DNA of 32,140 nucleotides from Clostridiaceae bacterium (GCA_012838385.1 DUPL01000130.1:1-32140), one strand, 5' to 3'; positions 16,626 to 26,450 are shown, numbered from the stretch's first letter. The notes: a model not told the origin generated them from the sequence alone. A program made the numbers and translations.

Positions 16626-16654
16626 AGTATAATCCATTTATAGCCAAAATACAA
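16626..16654 (-). promoter_or_regulatory. Sigma-A promoter of the 61-residue membrane protein
   Basis: On the minus strand TTGTAT (16649-16654) and TATACT (16626-16631) have a 17-base spacer. The site lies in the short gap after the GH3 stop codon. Confidence 0.65.
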
Positions 16655-16664
16655 TATCCGACCT

Positions 16665-19007
16665 TCATATCAAACTTTTCATTATCTTGCTTATTCCTCT
16701 GAAAAAACTTCCGTTTGCCATCTCAAGCAGTCCCTCAAACAGCCCGTCTTTTATACCAGCTGAGATTTGCATACTGCGAAGAGGAGCTCCTGCACTGGAG
16801 TTTATCATCATACGGAATTCAGGATTGGCATAGTCTTTTTTTCCGTTAAACTGTTTGGCGATTGTTGACTCAATTGCCCGGAACATGATTTTCATGATCA
16901 CGGAGGTTTCTTTCATTTCCATAATCGAATTATCCATTGTGTACTCCCCTTTTTTCGATACTGATAATACAATTTCATGCCCCAAAGCTTTCTCGAGGTC
17001 GCTCCGAGAGGGCTTTCCATTACAGTTCTGATACCAGCTTTCTTTCTGCCATTCAGGTACATCCACTGTTTCTCCATCAACATAGATCTCTGAAGTCAAA
17101 TCAGCAACTGAAATCTTGTAATTCCCGCCAGGCACCTTCCATCCATTCTGCCAAATTGCAAACGAGCGGTCGTTCAGTACAAAAGTGACAGTTTTACTCT
17201 CCCCTGCTTGCAGGTACAATTTATCAAAAGCTTTCAATTCTCTCACTGGTCGGTGAATGCCGTTTTGTGGAGGATGCACCCACAACAATACCGCTTCCGC
17301 TCCTGACATTTTGCCGGTGTTTGTTACCGTAACCGAAACGGTCCTGCCAACAACCTTCAGGTCCGAATACACAAAGGAAGTGTAAGACAAACCGTAGCCA
17401 AAGGGGAAACGAACAGGTTTGCCCGCTTTTTCATAATAGCGGTAGCCAACGTAGATACCCTCTTCATAGAGAGCGTCTTTTGTTTTGGCATAAATATTGG
17501 ATGAGGCACAGTCTTCATAGCGTACAGGCCAGCTTTCTGCAAGTTTTCCCGACGGAACAGCTTTACCAAACAGCAGATTCTTCACAGCTTCGCCGCCTGC
17601 CTGCCCGGGAAGCCCCATAAACAAAATTGCTTTAACCTTGTCTGCCCAGGGACATTCCAAGGCACATCCACTGAAAAGAACAACAACCGTATTGGGATTT
17701 GCTTCTGCTACTTCATCAATCAAGCACAGTTGGCCGTCGGGCATTTTCATGCTGCTGCGGTCAAAGCCTTCTGATTCATAATTGTCGGGAAGTCCTGCAA
17801 AAATCACCACCACATCGGCATTTTTAGCGGCAGCGACCGCATCTTTAACAAGCTCATTTGTCGTAGAACCATCGTCAAGACATCCCTCATGCCATTTAAG
17901 ATTCGGCATTGCATCGCATGGTGTTGTTATTCTAAAGGGATTAATATGGCTTGAACCAGTACCCTGATAACGCATTTCCTTTGCCATTGAACCGATAAGA
18001 ACAATCCTTTGCTCCTCGTTCAAAGGTAAAATAGCTAAATCGTTTTTCAGCAGGACTGCACTTTTTTCCGCTGCCTCACGCGCAATGCGGTTGTGTTCCT
18101 CCGCATTATAGGTATGAGGTGTGTTTAGAATTTGATGCGCTTCAAATACTTGCTTTAGAATTCTCTCAACAGATTTATCAATTTCCTTTTCGTCAAGCAG
18201 GCCAGCACGAACAGCCTTGATGGTGTCCTTTTCCATATAACCGCTGCCGCCAGGCATTAACAAATCGCATCCTGCACGAAAAGCTGCGATTCTATCTGAC
18301 ATTCCGCCCCAGTCGGTAACAACAAATCCATCAAATCCCCATTCATTACGGAGAATATCTGTAAGCAGTTCCCGGTTGTCAGAGCAGTAAACCCCATTTA
18401 TTTTGTTATACGCTGACATCACAGAGGAAGGCTTGCCTTCTTTTACCGCAATTTCAAACCCCGATAAATACATCTCCCTTAATGTGCGCTCATCAAGGAT
18501 GCTGTCTGAGTTAAATCGACTTTTTTCCTGATTGTTGCAGGCAAAGTGCTTGAGACATGAAGCCACTACGACCCCTTCAAGACCTCTTATCCACCCTGCT
18601 GCCATTTTTCCTGAGAGGTATGGATCTTCACTGAAATATTCAAAATTTCTGCCGCACAAAGGATTTCGTTTCAGATTCGCACCCGGACCAAGAACAACTC
18701 CAACTTTCTGTGCCAAAGCCTCTACCCCAATAGCACGCCCGATGCATTCTGTCACGGCAGGGTCAAAGCTTGAGGCTGTTGTAGATGCAGAAGGAAAACA
18801 GGTCGCATGTACGGACTTGTTTATTCCGAGCATGTCTTGAGCGCTTGCACTTTCCTGTTTTCTAAGTCCGCTCGGACCGTCGGAGAGCATCATTTCGGGA
18901 ATTTCGTACTGCGACATTGCTTTTGTATGCCAGAAATCCGCACCTGAGCAAAAAGCCACTTTGTCCTCCAATGTCATCCGAGAAATAATTTCTTTTATCT
19001 TACTCAT
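16665..19007 (-). CDS. GH3-family beta-glucosidase
   Basis: 780 aa from the ATG at 19007, one base after the rhamnosidase stop; GAGGA in the end of that gene serves as ribosome-binding site. The GH3 N-terminal barrel has LSDGPSGLR (about 41-49) and KHFACNNQE (153-161). The nucleophile Asp232 is in GFVVTDWGG. The alpha/beta sandwich domain follows, with GTGSSHINPF, then a fibronectin-III-like domain ending near residue 640. A further ~130 residues include SLEKALGHEI-like and LFEGLLEMANGSFFRGI stretches, a tail seen in cytoplasmic clostridial GH3 enzymes. No signal peptide. As the third gene of the transporter-rhamnosidase operon it should remove the glucose exposed after rhamnose is cut off; related GH3 specificities such as beta-xylosidase cannot be excluded. 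Confidence 0.9.
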   Translation of the reverse strand: MSKIKEIISRMTLEDKVAFCSGADFWHTKAMSQYEIPEMMLSDGPSGLRKQESASAQDMLGINKSVHATCFPSASTTASSFDPAVTECIGRAIGVEALAQKVGVVLGPGANLKRNPLCGRNFEYFSEDPYLSGKMAAGWIRGLEGVVVASCLKHFACNNQEKSRFNSDSILDERTLREMYLSGFEIAVKEGKPSSVMSAYNKINGVYCSDNRELLTDILRNEWGFDGFVVTDWGGMSDRIAAFRAGCDLLMPGGSGYMEKDTIKAVRAGLLDEKEIDKSVERILKQVFEAHQILNTPHTYNAEEHNRIAREAAEKSAVLLKNDLAILPLNEEQRIVLIGSMAKEMRYQGTGSSHINPFRITTPCDAMPNLKWHEGCLDDGSTTNELVKDAVAAAKNADVVVIFAGLPDNYESEGFDRSSMKMPDGQLCLIDEVAEANPNTVVVLFSGCALECPWADKVKAILFMGLPGQAGGEAVKNLLFGKAVPSGKLAESWPVRYEDCASSNIYAKTKDALYEEGIYVGYRYYEKAGKPVRFPFGYGLSYTSFVYSDLKVVGRTVSVTVTNTGKMSGAEAVLLWVHPPQNGIHRPVRELKAFDKLYLQAGESKTVTFVLNDRSFAIWQNGWKVPGGNYKISVADLTSEIYVDGETVDVPEWQKESWYQNCNGKPSRSDLEKALGHEIVLSVSKKGEYTMDNSIMEMKETSVIMKIMFRAIESTIAKQFNGKKDYANPEFRMMINSSAGAPLRSMQISAGIKDGLFEGLLEMANGSFFRGISKIMKSLI

Positions 19008-19008
19008 A

Positions 19009-21564
19009 TCATTCCTCATATTCCCACGTCCCCGCAGTTTGAATGTATTCTTTACCGCTTGGCAATTTCACCATTGCACGGCAGCCCGGAGGAACCGTTA
19101 CAGTATAGACAGTTTTACCTTCTTTTCTCTCCCAGGAGCTTGTAATTTCTCCGTAAACGCTTTTATACGAAGCTTTTGCATATGTCAGACTGCCTCCAGG
19201 CAAAGGTGAAACAATAAATTCATTATCGCCGGAAACTTTGATTCCGCAGACAGTGTCAAACAAGAAACGGCACACCGCTCCCTTTGAATAGTGATTGAGA
19301 GAACCTATACCGCCCTTTTTTGATTCAGGTCCTTCCCATGCTTCCCAGACCGTGGTCGCGCCATTTTTCGGCATGAATAGCCAGCCGGGCATTTCCTCAT
19401 TTTCAAGAAGTCTGTATGCGTACTTTGGATTGATATCCTTCAGTACGTCAAGTATGAAAGGCGTTGATAAAAAGCCGGTTCCGACACGCCAATCGTAATT
19501 ATCAAGAGCTTTTATCAATCTTTGCTCTGCATACTTTTTCTGTTCACTGTCAAGCATGTCAAGGGCAAGCGGACGAACAAGCCGTGCCTGTCTGTCCGTA
19601 TCGAGCAAGTACTTGTCAGTTTTCACAAGCGCACGGTAGGACTCTTTGCAGTTATTACTAAATTGTCTGTATTCTTCAGCTTTATCAGCCCGATCAAGTT
19701 CTTCTTCCATTTCTGCAAGAAGAGAAAGAACGTATGAGGTATATGCGGTGGCAACTTCAGGATGTGGAACCACGCAATCCTTCCACGTCATATGGTGTAC
19801 ATCGTCAGGCTCCGCCCATTCACCATAGCTCTGCCCTGCATTATTAAGGTACCTTTTGTCTTTTCCACACAGTCCCGTCCGCTTTGCCGTCGGATACCAT
19901 TTGCCGCATCTTTTCATCTGAAATGCAGCATACTTTTCCATGCCGGATAAATATTTTTTAATGATTTTTCTGTCGTTGTATTGTTTCCATAGAACGTAGG
20001 GAATTATTATGCCTGCATCAGCCCATCCCACAGAACCGTTCATTGCACGCATGTAAAAATCCGTACCGCCTTCGGGTGCAATTTGGGGAAGGCATCCGTT
20101 TTTCTTCTGCCAGTCGTACAAGTCATTCAAATACTTGACCGCAAAGGTATAGTAATCAAACAGATAACAAGCTGTTGAGCTGAATATCTGTGCATCTCCT
20201 GACCATCCATGCCGCTCTCTTGTCGGGCAGTCTGTTGGCAGATCGCACATATTGCTTTTTGCACTCCATACAGTATTCTCAAAGAATTTGTTAATTAGTG
20301 TGTTTGAGCAAGAAAAGGCCCCTGTTGTCTCCAAATCGGAATAAACTGCAATTGCAGTAAAATCCTCTGGATTTATTTCAATATCGCTCTCTATCTGGAC
20401 ATATCGGAAGCCAAATATTGAAAACTTGGGTTTATACCTATTTTCTCCATCCCGGCAGATGTATTCAGTCTGCTGAAGAGGTGTTGTATAGTTCCTTATT
20501 GACAGCTGAAAGTTCTTTTGTGTAAACTCTCCGTCCTTGTCAATATACTCACCATAACGCAGTAAAATCTTCTGTCCTGCTTTGGCCTTTACGGAGAACT
20601 CTACATATCCTGCCATATTCTGACCAAAATCAAGAAAGGTTTTACCAAGCGGAGTTTTTATAATCTTTGCCTTGAAGTGCTCGTGCTCTGTCACAGGCAC
20701 ATTGTCGGAGGGGGTAGGAATTACATCATGCCTTGCTACTTTTGCATAACCTGAATAGGACGGCACCATCCTTGCGTCTACCTTTTCTCCATCCTTGTTA
20801 TCTGCAAATCGTATTGGACCGTCATTACTCCAACTCCATGTATCATCCGTGCCGATAATCTCGGTGCTGCCGTCAGCTTTTTTTAGCTCAAGCTGAGCCA
20901 GTAGTTTTGTCTGCGTGCCGTACTGGTTTCTTCTACCCCAAGCACCGCAAGAGCCTCGGTACCAACCATCTGCCAGTTCCACCTCTATCACGTTTTCACC
21001 ATTTTTGACAAGGTCTGTCACATCATATGTCTGATACTGAACCCTGCGCCTGTAGTCAGTAATTCCTGGCGAAAGGACAAAATTACCGCACCTTATGCCG
21101 TTGATTCTTGCTGCGTAAAGCCCGCATGCAGTAATGTACAATCTAGCCTTTACAATATTGTTAGCTGAGAAAAACTTTTCAAAGCAGTCAACCGGATAGC
21201 GTTTTGATTTCCGAACACGATAGTTTCCTGAAATCCATCTGGCCTGCCACTCTTCGCCTACGGGCAAGCCTGTTTCAAAAAATGACTCAGAAATTTCACC
21301 TTCAAGCCCGTTTTCATCCCATACTTTCAGCATTAACCTCACCCGTGTACGCGGCGGAACTGGTTCTCCAAGCCATTTGGCGTAAAGAAGTTCACTATCT
21401 ACCTTCCCACTGTCCCAAAGTATATTTGATTCTTCGTCATATGCCTGAATCCTGTATGCGGTCTGCTTTATACCATCTGAAAGATTCCAAGAAATTGCAG
21501 GGTTGGAATCGGATATCCCAATAGGTGAAAATAAATGATTTATTTTAATCCTTACAGCTTTCAT
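19009..21564 (-). CDS. GH78-family alpha-L-rhamnosidase
   Basis: 851 aa, no signal peptide. Domain order fits GH78: an N-terminal beta domain ([15 protein letters not shown], about 12-26), two further beta-sandwich domains including a carbohydrate-binding one ([15 protein letters not shown], about 197-211), then an (alpha/alpha)6 barrel. The barrel starts with [19 protein letters not shown] near residue 435, which holds the catalytic acid glutamate region. A C-terminal beta domain ends with FIVSPLPGG. The enzyme inverts and releases terminal alpha-L-rhamnose. The start ATG overlaps the transporter stop as ATGA and has AGGAGG upstream, so the two are translationally coupled. Substrates are likely plant rhamnosides. 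Confidence 0.93.
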   Translation of the reverse strand: MKAVRIKINHLFSPIGISDSNPAISWNLSDGIKQTAYRIQAYDEESNILWDSGKVDSELLYAKWLGEPVPPRTRVRLMLKVWDENGLEGEISESFFETGLPVGEEWQARWISGNYRVRKSKRYPVDCFEKFFSANNIVKARLYITACGLYAARINGIRCGNFVLSPGITDYRRRVQYQTYDVTDLVKNGENVIEVELADGWYRGSCGAWGRRNQYGTQTKLLAQLELKKADGSTEIIGTDDTWSWSNDGPIRFADNKDGEKVDARMVPSYSGYAKVARHDVIPTPSDNVPVTEHEHFKAKIIKTPLGKTFLDFGQNMAGYVEFSVKAKAGQKILLRYGEYIDKDGEFTQKNFQLSIRNYTTPLQQTEYICRDGENRYKPKFSIFGFRYVQIESDIEINPEDFTAIAVYSDLETTGAFSCSNTLINKFFENTVWSAKSNMCDLPTDCPTRERHGWSGDAQIFSSTACYLFDYYTFAVKYLNDLYDWQKKNGCLPQIAPEGGTDFYMRAMNGSVGWADAGIIIPYVLWKQYNDRKIIKKYLSGMEKYAAFQMKRCGKWYPTAKRTGLCGKDKRYLNNAGQSYGEWAEPDDVHHMTWKDCVVPHPEVATAYTSYVLSLLAEMEEELDRADKAEEYRQFSNNCKESYRALVKTDKYLLDTDRQARLVRPLALDMLDSEQKKYAEQRLIKALDNYDWRVGTGFLSTPFILDVLKDINPKYAYRLLENEEMPGWLFMPKNGATTVWEAWEGPESKKGGIGSLNHYSKGAVCRFLFDTVCGIKVSGDNEFIVSPLPGGSLTYAKASYKSVYGEITSSWERKEGKTVYTVTVPPGCRAMVKLPSGKEYIQTAGTWEYEE

Positions 21565-23006
21565 TCTTTTGCCTCCTGTCTTGCTTTGATTTCGGCCTGT
21601 TTCTTCTCCAGACCTTTCTCAACATTCAAAAAGATCAGAAGTATGGCAAGTATAATTCCTGTAAACACTTCAAGACCTACAAAACCAAAAGTAATGGCGC
21701 TTTTGACGGCTTCTGTCTGAGTTGCAATCAGATTGCCTGCTTCGTCATAATATGGTTGAACATATCCTGCTGCCGAAAGAAGCCCATTAAATATACCCGT
21801 GCAAATTCCAACCATGGCTACTGCAATTATATTATACACAGACATGGCCAAACCATCTGAACGAAAACCAACCTTCCACTCGAAGTTGTCAAGTACGTCG
21901 GCAAATAAAGCCATAAAGACATATGAGCAAGGAAGACCTCCAATGTTCTTGATAAACTGCCCTATCAGCATAATGACCATATTTGTCGGGAAAATCCAGC
22001 AGATAATGCCTCCTATAGAGTATAGAATGAATCCAACTAGAGTAACGTTTCGCTTTCCAAATCTCTTTGCTAGAGGCCATACTGCGAAAATGCCTATTCC
22101 CATCGGAATACCGCCGATAACTGATATCATTGTCTGTGTGATGCCGTCATTGTATGTACCGAGCACATAATTGCAGAAATATACAAGACTGAGATTCTTA
22201 ATTGACGATCCCATGGTGTAAATGAGAAAGTACAGATAGATGATAATCATGTATTTATCTGTAAAAATTGCTTTTAGCTGTTTTAAATACGGTATCTTAA
22301 CCTCGTTTTTGAATTCAGCTTTTTCCAGGGTGACACGTTCTTTCGTAAAGAAATATTCCAACAAGGTAAGGGGCAGGGCCAAAATTGAAAGCAGTGACAT
22401 CAAAAGAATCCATTTTGACTTGTCAACGCCAATCATCGGCATAATTACCATCGGGAAAATGAGAGCCACGAGAATGCCGCTCATCATTATCGTGGTAATC
22501 TGATTGAAAACTGACAACCCTCCCCGCTGTTTTGTATCCCGTGTAGAAAGAGGAACCATAAGATTATGGCTCATGTTGAAGATCGTATAGGCAAAGGAAT
22601 AAAAGAGGTTGTATGATACGATTACCCAAATTGCCTGAACCGTTGTCGATGCCTTAGGTACTGTAAACAACAGGATACCCGCAATTGTCAAAAGTGGTGC
22701 GGATACTAAAAGCCATGGCCGCGCTTTGCCTTCTTTGGTATGAGTACGGTCAATGATATATCCCATTATAACATTGGTGATGGCATCGATTATTTTTGAA
22801 ATAATCGGAAAGATAACAAGGAACGCTCCTCCCCACAGCTTGGTCAGCCCGAGCACATCGGTATAATATACATTAAGATAGGTTGCAAGAACCGCATTGA
22901 GAAGCAATGCACCGGCAGGCCCTAGAAGATATCCGAGCCATTTTTCTTTTGCTTTTACTTCAGAATCTTTAACAAGAGATTTCGGCAAAACAAAGGATTT
23001 TCTCAT
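21561..23006 (-). CDS. GPH-family sugar:cation symporter (MFS)
   Basis: 481 aa with about 12 membrane segments. Family features: [30 protein letters not shown] at the front (in two parts here, about 24-55), [25 protein letters not shown] (about 75-98), the typical second-loop signature, and [18 protein letters not shown] in the fourth segment region. GPH carriers (glycoside-pentoside-hexuronide) take up glycosides with H+ or Na+. The gene is first in a three-gene operon with GH78 and GH3, so a rhamnose-containing glycoside is the probable cargo. The ATG at 23006 follows GGAGGG. The charged tail ([15 protein letters not shown]) is cytoplasmic. Confidence 0.92.
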   Translation of the reverse strand: MRKSFVLPKSLVKDSEVKAKEKWLGYLLGPAGALLLNAVLATYLNVYYTDVLGLTKLWGGAFLVIFPIISKIIDAITNVIMGYIIDRTHTKEGKARPWLLVSAPLLTIAGILLFTVPKASTTVQAIWVIVSYNLFYSFAYTIFNMSHNLMVPLSTRDTKQRGGLSVFNQITTIMMSGILVALIFPMVIMPMIGVDKSKWILLMSLLSILALPLTLLEYFFTKERVTLEKAEFKNEVKIPYLKQLKAIFTDKYMIIIYLYFLIYTMGSSIKNLSLVYFCNYVLGTYNDGITQTMISVIGGIPMGIGIFAVWPLAKRFGKRNVTLVGFILYSIGGIICWIFPTNMVIMLIGQFIKNIGGLPCSYVFMALFADVLDNFEWKVGFRSDGLAMSVYNIIAVAMVGICTGIFNGLLSAAGYVQPYYDEAGNLIATQTEAVKSAITFGFVGLEVFTGIILAILLIFLNVEKGLEKKQAEIKARQEAKE

Positions 23007-23049
23007 ATATTAACCCTCCGCAATATAAACTAAGTCAATTATGTGTTTT

Positions 23050-23055
23050 ATTATA
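23050..23055 (-). promoter_or_regulatory. -10 element of the rhamnoside operon, without a good -35
   Basis: TATAAT on the minus strand, 44 bases before the transporter ATG, has no recognisable TTGACA-type box 16-18 bases upstream. This is the usual look of a promoter that needs an activator, which fits the divergent AraC-family gene. Confidence 0.55.
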
Positions 23056-23076
23056 CCTTATCGTCCTCCTGATATA

Positions 23077-23105
23077 TTGCATTATTGTCTGTTTTATTAT
23101 ATATT
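23077..23105 (+). promoter_or_regulatory. Sigma-A promoter of the AraC-family regulator
   Basis: TTGCAT (23077-23082) and TATATT (23100-23105) with a 17-base spacer. The transcript start would be near 23112, and GAGGTG follows before the ATG at 23127. The operon -10 on the other strand lies only 22 bases away, so the two promoters share control DNA. Confidence 0.65.
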
Positions 23106-23126
23106 GTAAAAAAATGAGGTGACAAC

Positions 23127-24308
23127 ATGCTCCAGGACTATGAGTTTTTAGCAAAATCCCTAGCTTCATTATCAGCTTTGCCTGTCCGGTACTATGTTAA
23201 AGGAGAGTTCAGAGGGCTGTATCATCATGCAAAATTTGAGCCGGATCTGGCCATTTTGGAAGAACCTCACATATTTGCCGAAACAAAAAGCGTCAGTTAT
23301 TATATGGATGAAAATCTTTTGTACTATGGACATTTCAGATCTAAAGAAGATGATGTGTCGCTCGTTATCGGGCCTGTTGCACCGATGCAGATAGATGCAA
23401 AAACCATCGCTTTGATTTTGCGGAAAATTGGAGAGCCGCTTTCCCGAGCGGATGAACTCGCCGCCTATTTTTCAACAATTCCGTCTTATCCACTCCGTAA
23501 TTTTCTGCAGATTTTATGTACTGTCAATTATTTTCTGAATCATGAAAAAACAGATGTAGAAGACCTCATTATTGGAGATGAAATCCTGGAACATATGGAA
23601 ATTCCGGAAAAAGATATAAACATCACAGAGTCCGTTATCCATAATACTATGGAGTTGGAGGAAGAAATGCTTTCATATGTGGAATACGGACGTACAAACG
23701 ATATGAAAAGATTTTTCCAAAGACCAGTATCAGGCCGACCTGGGAAAATGGCCCCCGATGCCATAAGGCAGCAAAAAAACCTCATTGTCTGTACCGCAAC
23801 CCTTGTAACCCGTGCAGCAATCAGAGGTGGGCTGGATCCTGAAACTGCCTTCAACCTAAGTGACATGTACATACAAAAAGCGGAGCTTTTGAACAACTAT
23901 GTGGCACTGACAAGACTTAATGCTCAAATGGTTATGGATTTCACCGAAAGAATCGAAAAAGTGCGCGGCGGCAAGAATGTATCCAAGCTGACTATCGATA
24001 TTCGCAATTACATTCTGCAACACCTTAGCAACCCCATAACAACCAGAGATATTGCTGAATACATTGGAGCAAACCGCACATATCTGTGCAAGCTTTTCCG
24101 TGAGCAAAACGGAATTACCATCAACCGCTATATTCTGAATGTGAAAATCGAAGAAGCCAGGAGACTGCTCGTTGCAACAAACAAGTCGCTTGCAGAGATT
24201 GCCTTCTGTCTGGGTTTTTCTTCGCAAAGTCATTTCCATAACACCTTTCACCGACTATGCGGAACTACACCAAAGCAATTCAGAGACACACATAAAAAAA
24301 GCAGGTAA
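23127..24308 (+). CDS. AraC-family transcriptional regulator of the rhamnoside operon
   Basis: 393 aa. The last ~100 residues are an AraC/XylS DNA-binding domain with two helix-turn-helix units: TTRDIAEYIGANRTYLCKLFREQNG (about 310-334, in two parts) and KSLAEIAFCLGFSSQSHFHNTF (about 356-377), then GTTPKQFRD. The N-terminal ~280 residues look like the ligand/sensor part seen in clostridial AraC regulators of this length and include LVIGPVAPM near residue 80. It is not a response regulator receiver. It is divergent from the transporter-GH78-GH3 operon across a 120-base gap, so it most probably activates that operon when a rhamnoside or its product is present. Ligand unknown. Confidence 0.88.
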   Translation: MLQDYEFLAKSLASLSALPVRYYVKGEFRGLYHHAKFEPDLAILEEPHIFAETKSVSYYMDENLLYYGHFRSKEDDVSLVIGPVAPMQIDAKTIALILRKIGEPLSRADELAAYFSTIPSYPLRNFLQILCTVNYFLNHEKTDVEDLIIGDEILEHMEIPEKDINITESVIHNTMELEEEMLSYVEYGRTNDMKRFFQRPVSGRPGKMAPDAIRQQKNLIVCTATLVTRAAIRGGLDPETAFNLSDMYIQKAELLNNYVALTRLNAQMVMDFTERIEKVRGGKNVSKLTIDIRNYILQHLSNPITTRDIAEYIGANRTYLCKLFREQNGITINRYILNVKIEEARRLLVATNKSLAEIAFCLGFSSQSHFHNTFHRLCGTTPKQFRDTHKKSR

Positions 24309-24312
24309 CAAC

Positions 24313-24347
24313 AAGCACCAAATCTTTATAACAAAGAGTTGGCGCTT
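24313..24347. terminator. Imperfect hairpin between convergent AraC and XRE genes
   Basis: AAGC-CCAA-TCTTT (24313-24327) pairs with AAAGA-TTGG-GCTT (24333-24347) with two internal mismatches and a 5-base loop. The tail on either strand is not a strong U-tract. Its place between two gene ends suggests a shared terminator. Confidence 0.5.
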
Positions 24348-24371
24348 ATTATCAACCCTTTAGCTGGATGC

Positions 24372-25445
24372 TTAATTATTTGTGATCAGGATGTTGTCTA
24401 GTTCAACTGTGATATCTGAAAACCATTTTGACTTTCTATATCTGTCAAGTCGTGGGTCATCCAGATCTGCCTTCATCAATCGCACCCATTGCTTGTTGTC
24501 TTCAGGTGCTGCTGGTACAAAAATACCATCAAGTAATGGAAGCGATAGAGTATGCTCTTTGATATGTAAAGATTTCTTCACACATTCCAATGCTCTTGAA
24601 AGATGCTTTTTAACCATATTCTCGCCACTATTCAGTCCAGCCTCCATATACGCTATATCTTTGTGTAGGATATATAATTTCAATATATCCTCATAGCTCA
24701 TATCATCGTTTTTGTAAAATGTTTCATAAATATCCAAAACGGTCTTTAACACATTTAGTTTATACTCCAGCCCTCTTGAAATTTTATTACTTTCAATTAT
24801 TCCCATCGCCATATAGAATAGTTCCTTTGTGACCCAATATGTAAAAAAACCAACTTGTTCGATCAATTCATCATTGTCTAAAATCTGCGAAAAAATGACT
24901 TCCTGGCAATGGTTAATCTGAAATGACCGTAAAGCCCATTTTTCTGCCATTTCAAAATTTCCGTTTCTGGCGTATGTTTTTGCAATTAGTGCAATAGCCT
25001 GACCTTTGTAGTAATTAGGGGCATCACTGTTGTATATTTCTACACCTATATCTATTATCTCATCGCAGTATTTTACTCTGTCCGTATCATAATACGTAGA
25101 CAAAAGCATTTCCTTAACTTCAATATTGTTTGGCATTTTCTTGTATGCATCAAGCCATATTTCAAGTTTGCCAGGCATGTTGTTTCTGTGCAGTTCCCAT
25201 GCTTTCATTTTGTATTCATCAAACAACATTTTTTCATTTATATTCTCTACTTGAAGCAATTCATCTACTGTTATTCCATAATAACGTGCTATAGCAGGTA
25301 GCAGCGAAATATCTGGACAGGAGTTGCCATTTTCCCATTTGCTAACAGATTGAAAAGATACATTCAAATACTGTGCAAGTTTTTCTTGCGAAATATTTTT
25401 TTCTTTCCTAAGGCTTTTTAGTTTCTCAGCCAGGTTTGCATTCAT
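24372..25445 (-). CDS. XRE-family regulator with TPR-like C-terminal region
   Basis: 357 aa from the ATG at 25445, with GAGGAG seven bases upstream; the longer frame begins at a GTG that overlaps this site. Residues about 5-60 are an HTH_3 (XRE/Cro) domain: LRKEKNISQEKLAQYLNVSF with the recognition helix SFQSVSKWENG. PDISLLPAIARYYGITVDELL follows. The remaining ~280 residues are all-helical with repeated Ala/Tyr/Leu spacing that looks like degenerate tetratricopeptide repeats. The layout is common in Clostridia, often acting on stress or peptide signals. A palindrome overlapping its -10 suggests autoregulation. Targets unknown. Confidence 0.85.
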   Translation of the reverse strand: MNANLAEKLKSLRKEKNISQEKLAQYLNVSFQSVSKWENGNSCPDISLLPAIARYYGITVDELLQVENINEKMLFDEYKMKAWELHRNNMPGKLEIWLDAYKKMPNNIEVKEMLLSTYYDTDRVKYCDEIIDIGVEIYNSDAPNYYKGQAIALIAKTYARNGNFEMAEKWALRSFQINHCQEVIFSQILDNDELIEQVGFFTYWVTKELFYMAMGIIESNKISRGLEYKLNVLKTVLDIYETFYKNDDMSYEDILKLYILHKDIAYMEAGLNSGENMVKKHLSRALECVKKSLHIKEHTLSLPLLDGIFVPAAPEDNKQWVRLMKADLDDPRLDRYRKSKWFSDITVELDNILITNN

Positions 25446-25489
25446 TGCATTTCTCCTCACATTTCTATCATTATTTTCGTGGCCACATA

Positions 25490-25513
25490 ATCATTATAGA
25501 TTAATCTAATGAT
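25490..25513. promoter_or_regulatory. Palindromic operator over the XRE gene's -10
   Basis: The core TAGATTAATCTA (25497-25508) is a perfect 12-base palindrome, flanked by ATCAT and ATGAT arms that extend the dyad to 24 bases. A minus-strand TATAAT (25493-25498) lies inside it and has only a poor -35. A repressor bound here would block the XRE gene's promoter. Confidence 0.6.
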
Positions 25514-25607
25514 ATTGGAATAACTTAATTGTCTAATAAATGTTTAATAGTTCAACCATAAGTTGAATTTTGTACTGTAAAACTGCATTAATCCCATATT
25601 ATTACTC

Positions 25608-25637
25608 TTGACAAAACTATTAATACAGACATATAAT
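25608..25637 (+). promoter_or_regulatory. Upstream sigma-A promoter in the gap before the surface protein
   Basis: TTGACA (25608-25613) and TATAAT (25632-25637) with an 18-base spacer, near consensus. It reads toward the surface-protein gene 150 bases away. It could be a second, distal promoter or drive a short RNA; I see no terminator between. Confidence 0.6.
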
Positions 25638-25723
25638 TGCAGACATATTCATACATTTATAAAAATTAATTTTATTCGGGTAAAAATATTTTTAAGAAAA
25701 GTGTCGGTATGACAAACTTTGTA

Positions 25724-25752
25724 TTTACAAATAAGTCAATATGATTTATTAT
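25724..25752 (+). promoter_or_regulatory. Proximal sigma-A promoter of the surface protein
   Basis: TTTACA (25724-25729) and TATTAT (25747-25752) with a 17-base spacer, about 30 bases ahead of the AGGAGGT ribosome-binding site. Confidence 0.65.
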
Positions 25753-25790
25753 ATAAAATATCTTAATACATTATACATAGGAGGTATATT

Positions 25791-26378
25791 ATGAAAAAGC
25801 TTTTTAGAATTATGTTCACACTCTTAATCGTGATTGTGTTATTCACTTTCAGCGTGACTGCCGCAGAGGAAAAGATGGATAAATTATCTTATGATACTGT
25901 TGGCTATACACCTGTTGGCGGCAGTGAAGTTATGCTTAAAGATGGAATGGCTGATGATTTTCTCAAGAATAACCCCCAGTCGTTTAACGAGGGCGAATGG
26001 GAATCCGTATATTTACGTGGTTGGGCTGGCGATTCTGCTCCCATTGAGACATTCGGCTATAAGATAGACGGTGGGGAATTCGTTGCGGGAGATTTTGCTC
26101 AAGCAACTGAGGAACCTGTTCGTGCAGCGGGCGGAGAACACGCTTCAAGGTTTAAAGTAGTTGTTCCTGTAAAAACACTCAAACCTGGAGAGCATGTTGC
26201 CACAGCATATGCAAAACTTACTGACGGAAGAATTTTGGAGATTGCGTCATTCCCGTTTACAGTTCTCGGTGATTCAGAAAACCCCGAAACAGGTTCAAAT
26301 ACTATGGTTATAGTAATGTTTGCACTTGTTGCTATGAGCATGGCATTTGTATTAACAAAGAAGAGAGTTTACAATTAA
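25791..26378 (+). CDS. Small secreted surface protein with NPETG sorting-type signal
   Basis: 195 aa. Residues 1-25 are a signal peptide (MKKLFRIMFTLLIVIVLFTFS, in part; cleavage probably after TAA). The mature part (about 26-160) looks like one beta-sandwich: it has YLRGWAGDSAPIETFGYKID and ends with RILEIASFPFTVLG. Then come NPETG (164-168), a hydrophobic segment (about 171-188) and the basic end TKKRVYN. That order is the layout of a sortase cell-wall signal, with NPxTG in place of LPxTG. No sortase gene is nearby. The start has a very good AGGAGGT. The function of the domain is not recognised; it may bind a carbohydrate or cell-wall component. Confidence 0.78.
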   Translation: MKKLFRIMFTLLIVIVLFTFSVTAAEEKMDKLSYDTVGYTPVGGSEVMLKDGMADDFLKNNPQSFNEGEWESVYLRGWAGDSAPIETFGYKIDGGEFVAGDFAQATEEPVRAAGGEHASRFKVVVPVKTLKPGEHVATAYAKLTDGRILEIASFPFTVLGDSENPETGSNTMVIVMFALVAMSMAFVLTKKRVYN

Positions 26379-26399
26379 AAGCTTTACAAATCAAATGCG

Positions 26400-26427
26400 A
26401 ATCAACCCTGCGTACGCAGGGTTGATT
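26400..26427 (+). terminator. Strong rho-independent terminator after the NPETG protein
   Basis: A perfect 28-base palindrome: AATCAACCCTGCGT then its complement, with an effective loop of GTAC. It is followed by TTTTTATA on the plus strand. On the other strand there is no T-run, so it serves mainly the plus-strand gene. Confidence 0.92.
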
Positions 26428-26450
26428 TTTTATACGAATACAGTTAAGTA

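Noticed and set aside
19008-19019. GH3 start at the ATG at 19019
   Set aside because: It lies within the end of the rhamnosidase gene. The ATG at 19007 has GAGGA at the correct distance and sits one base past the upstream stop.
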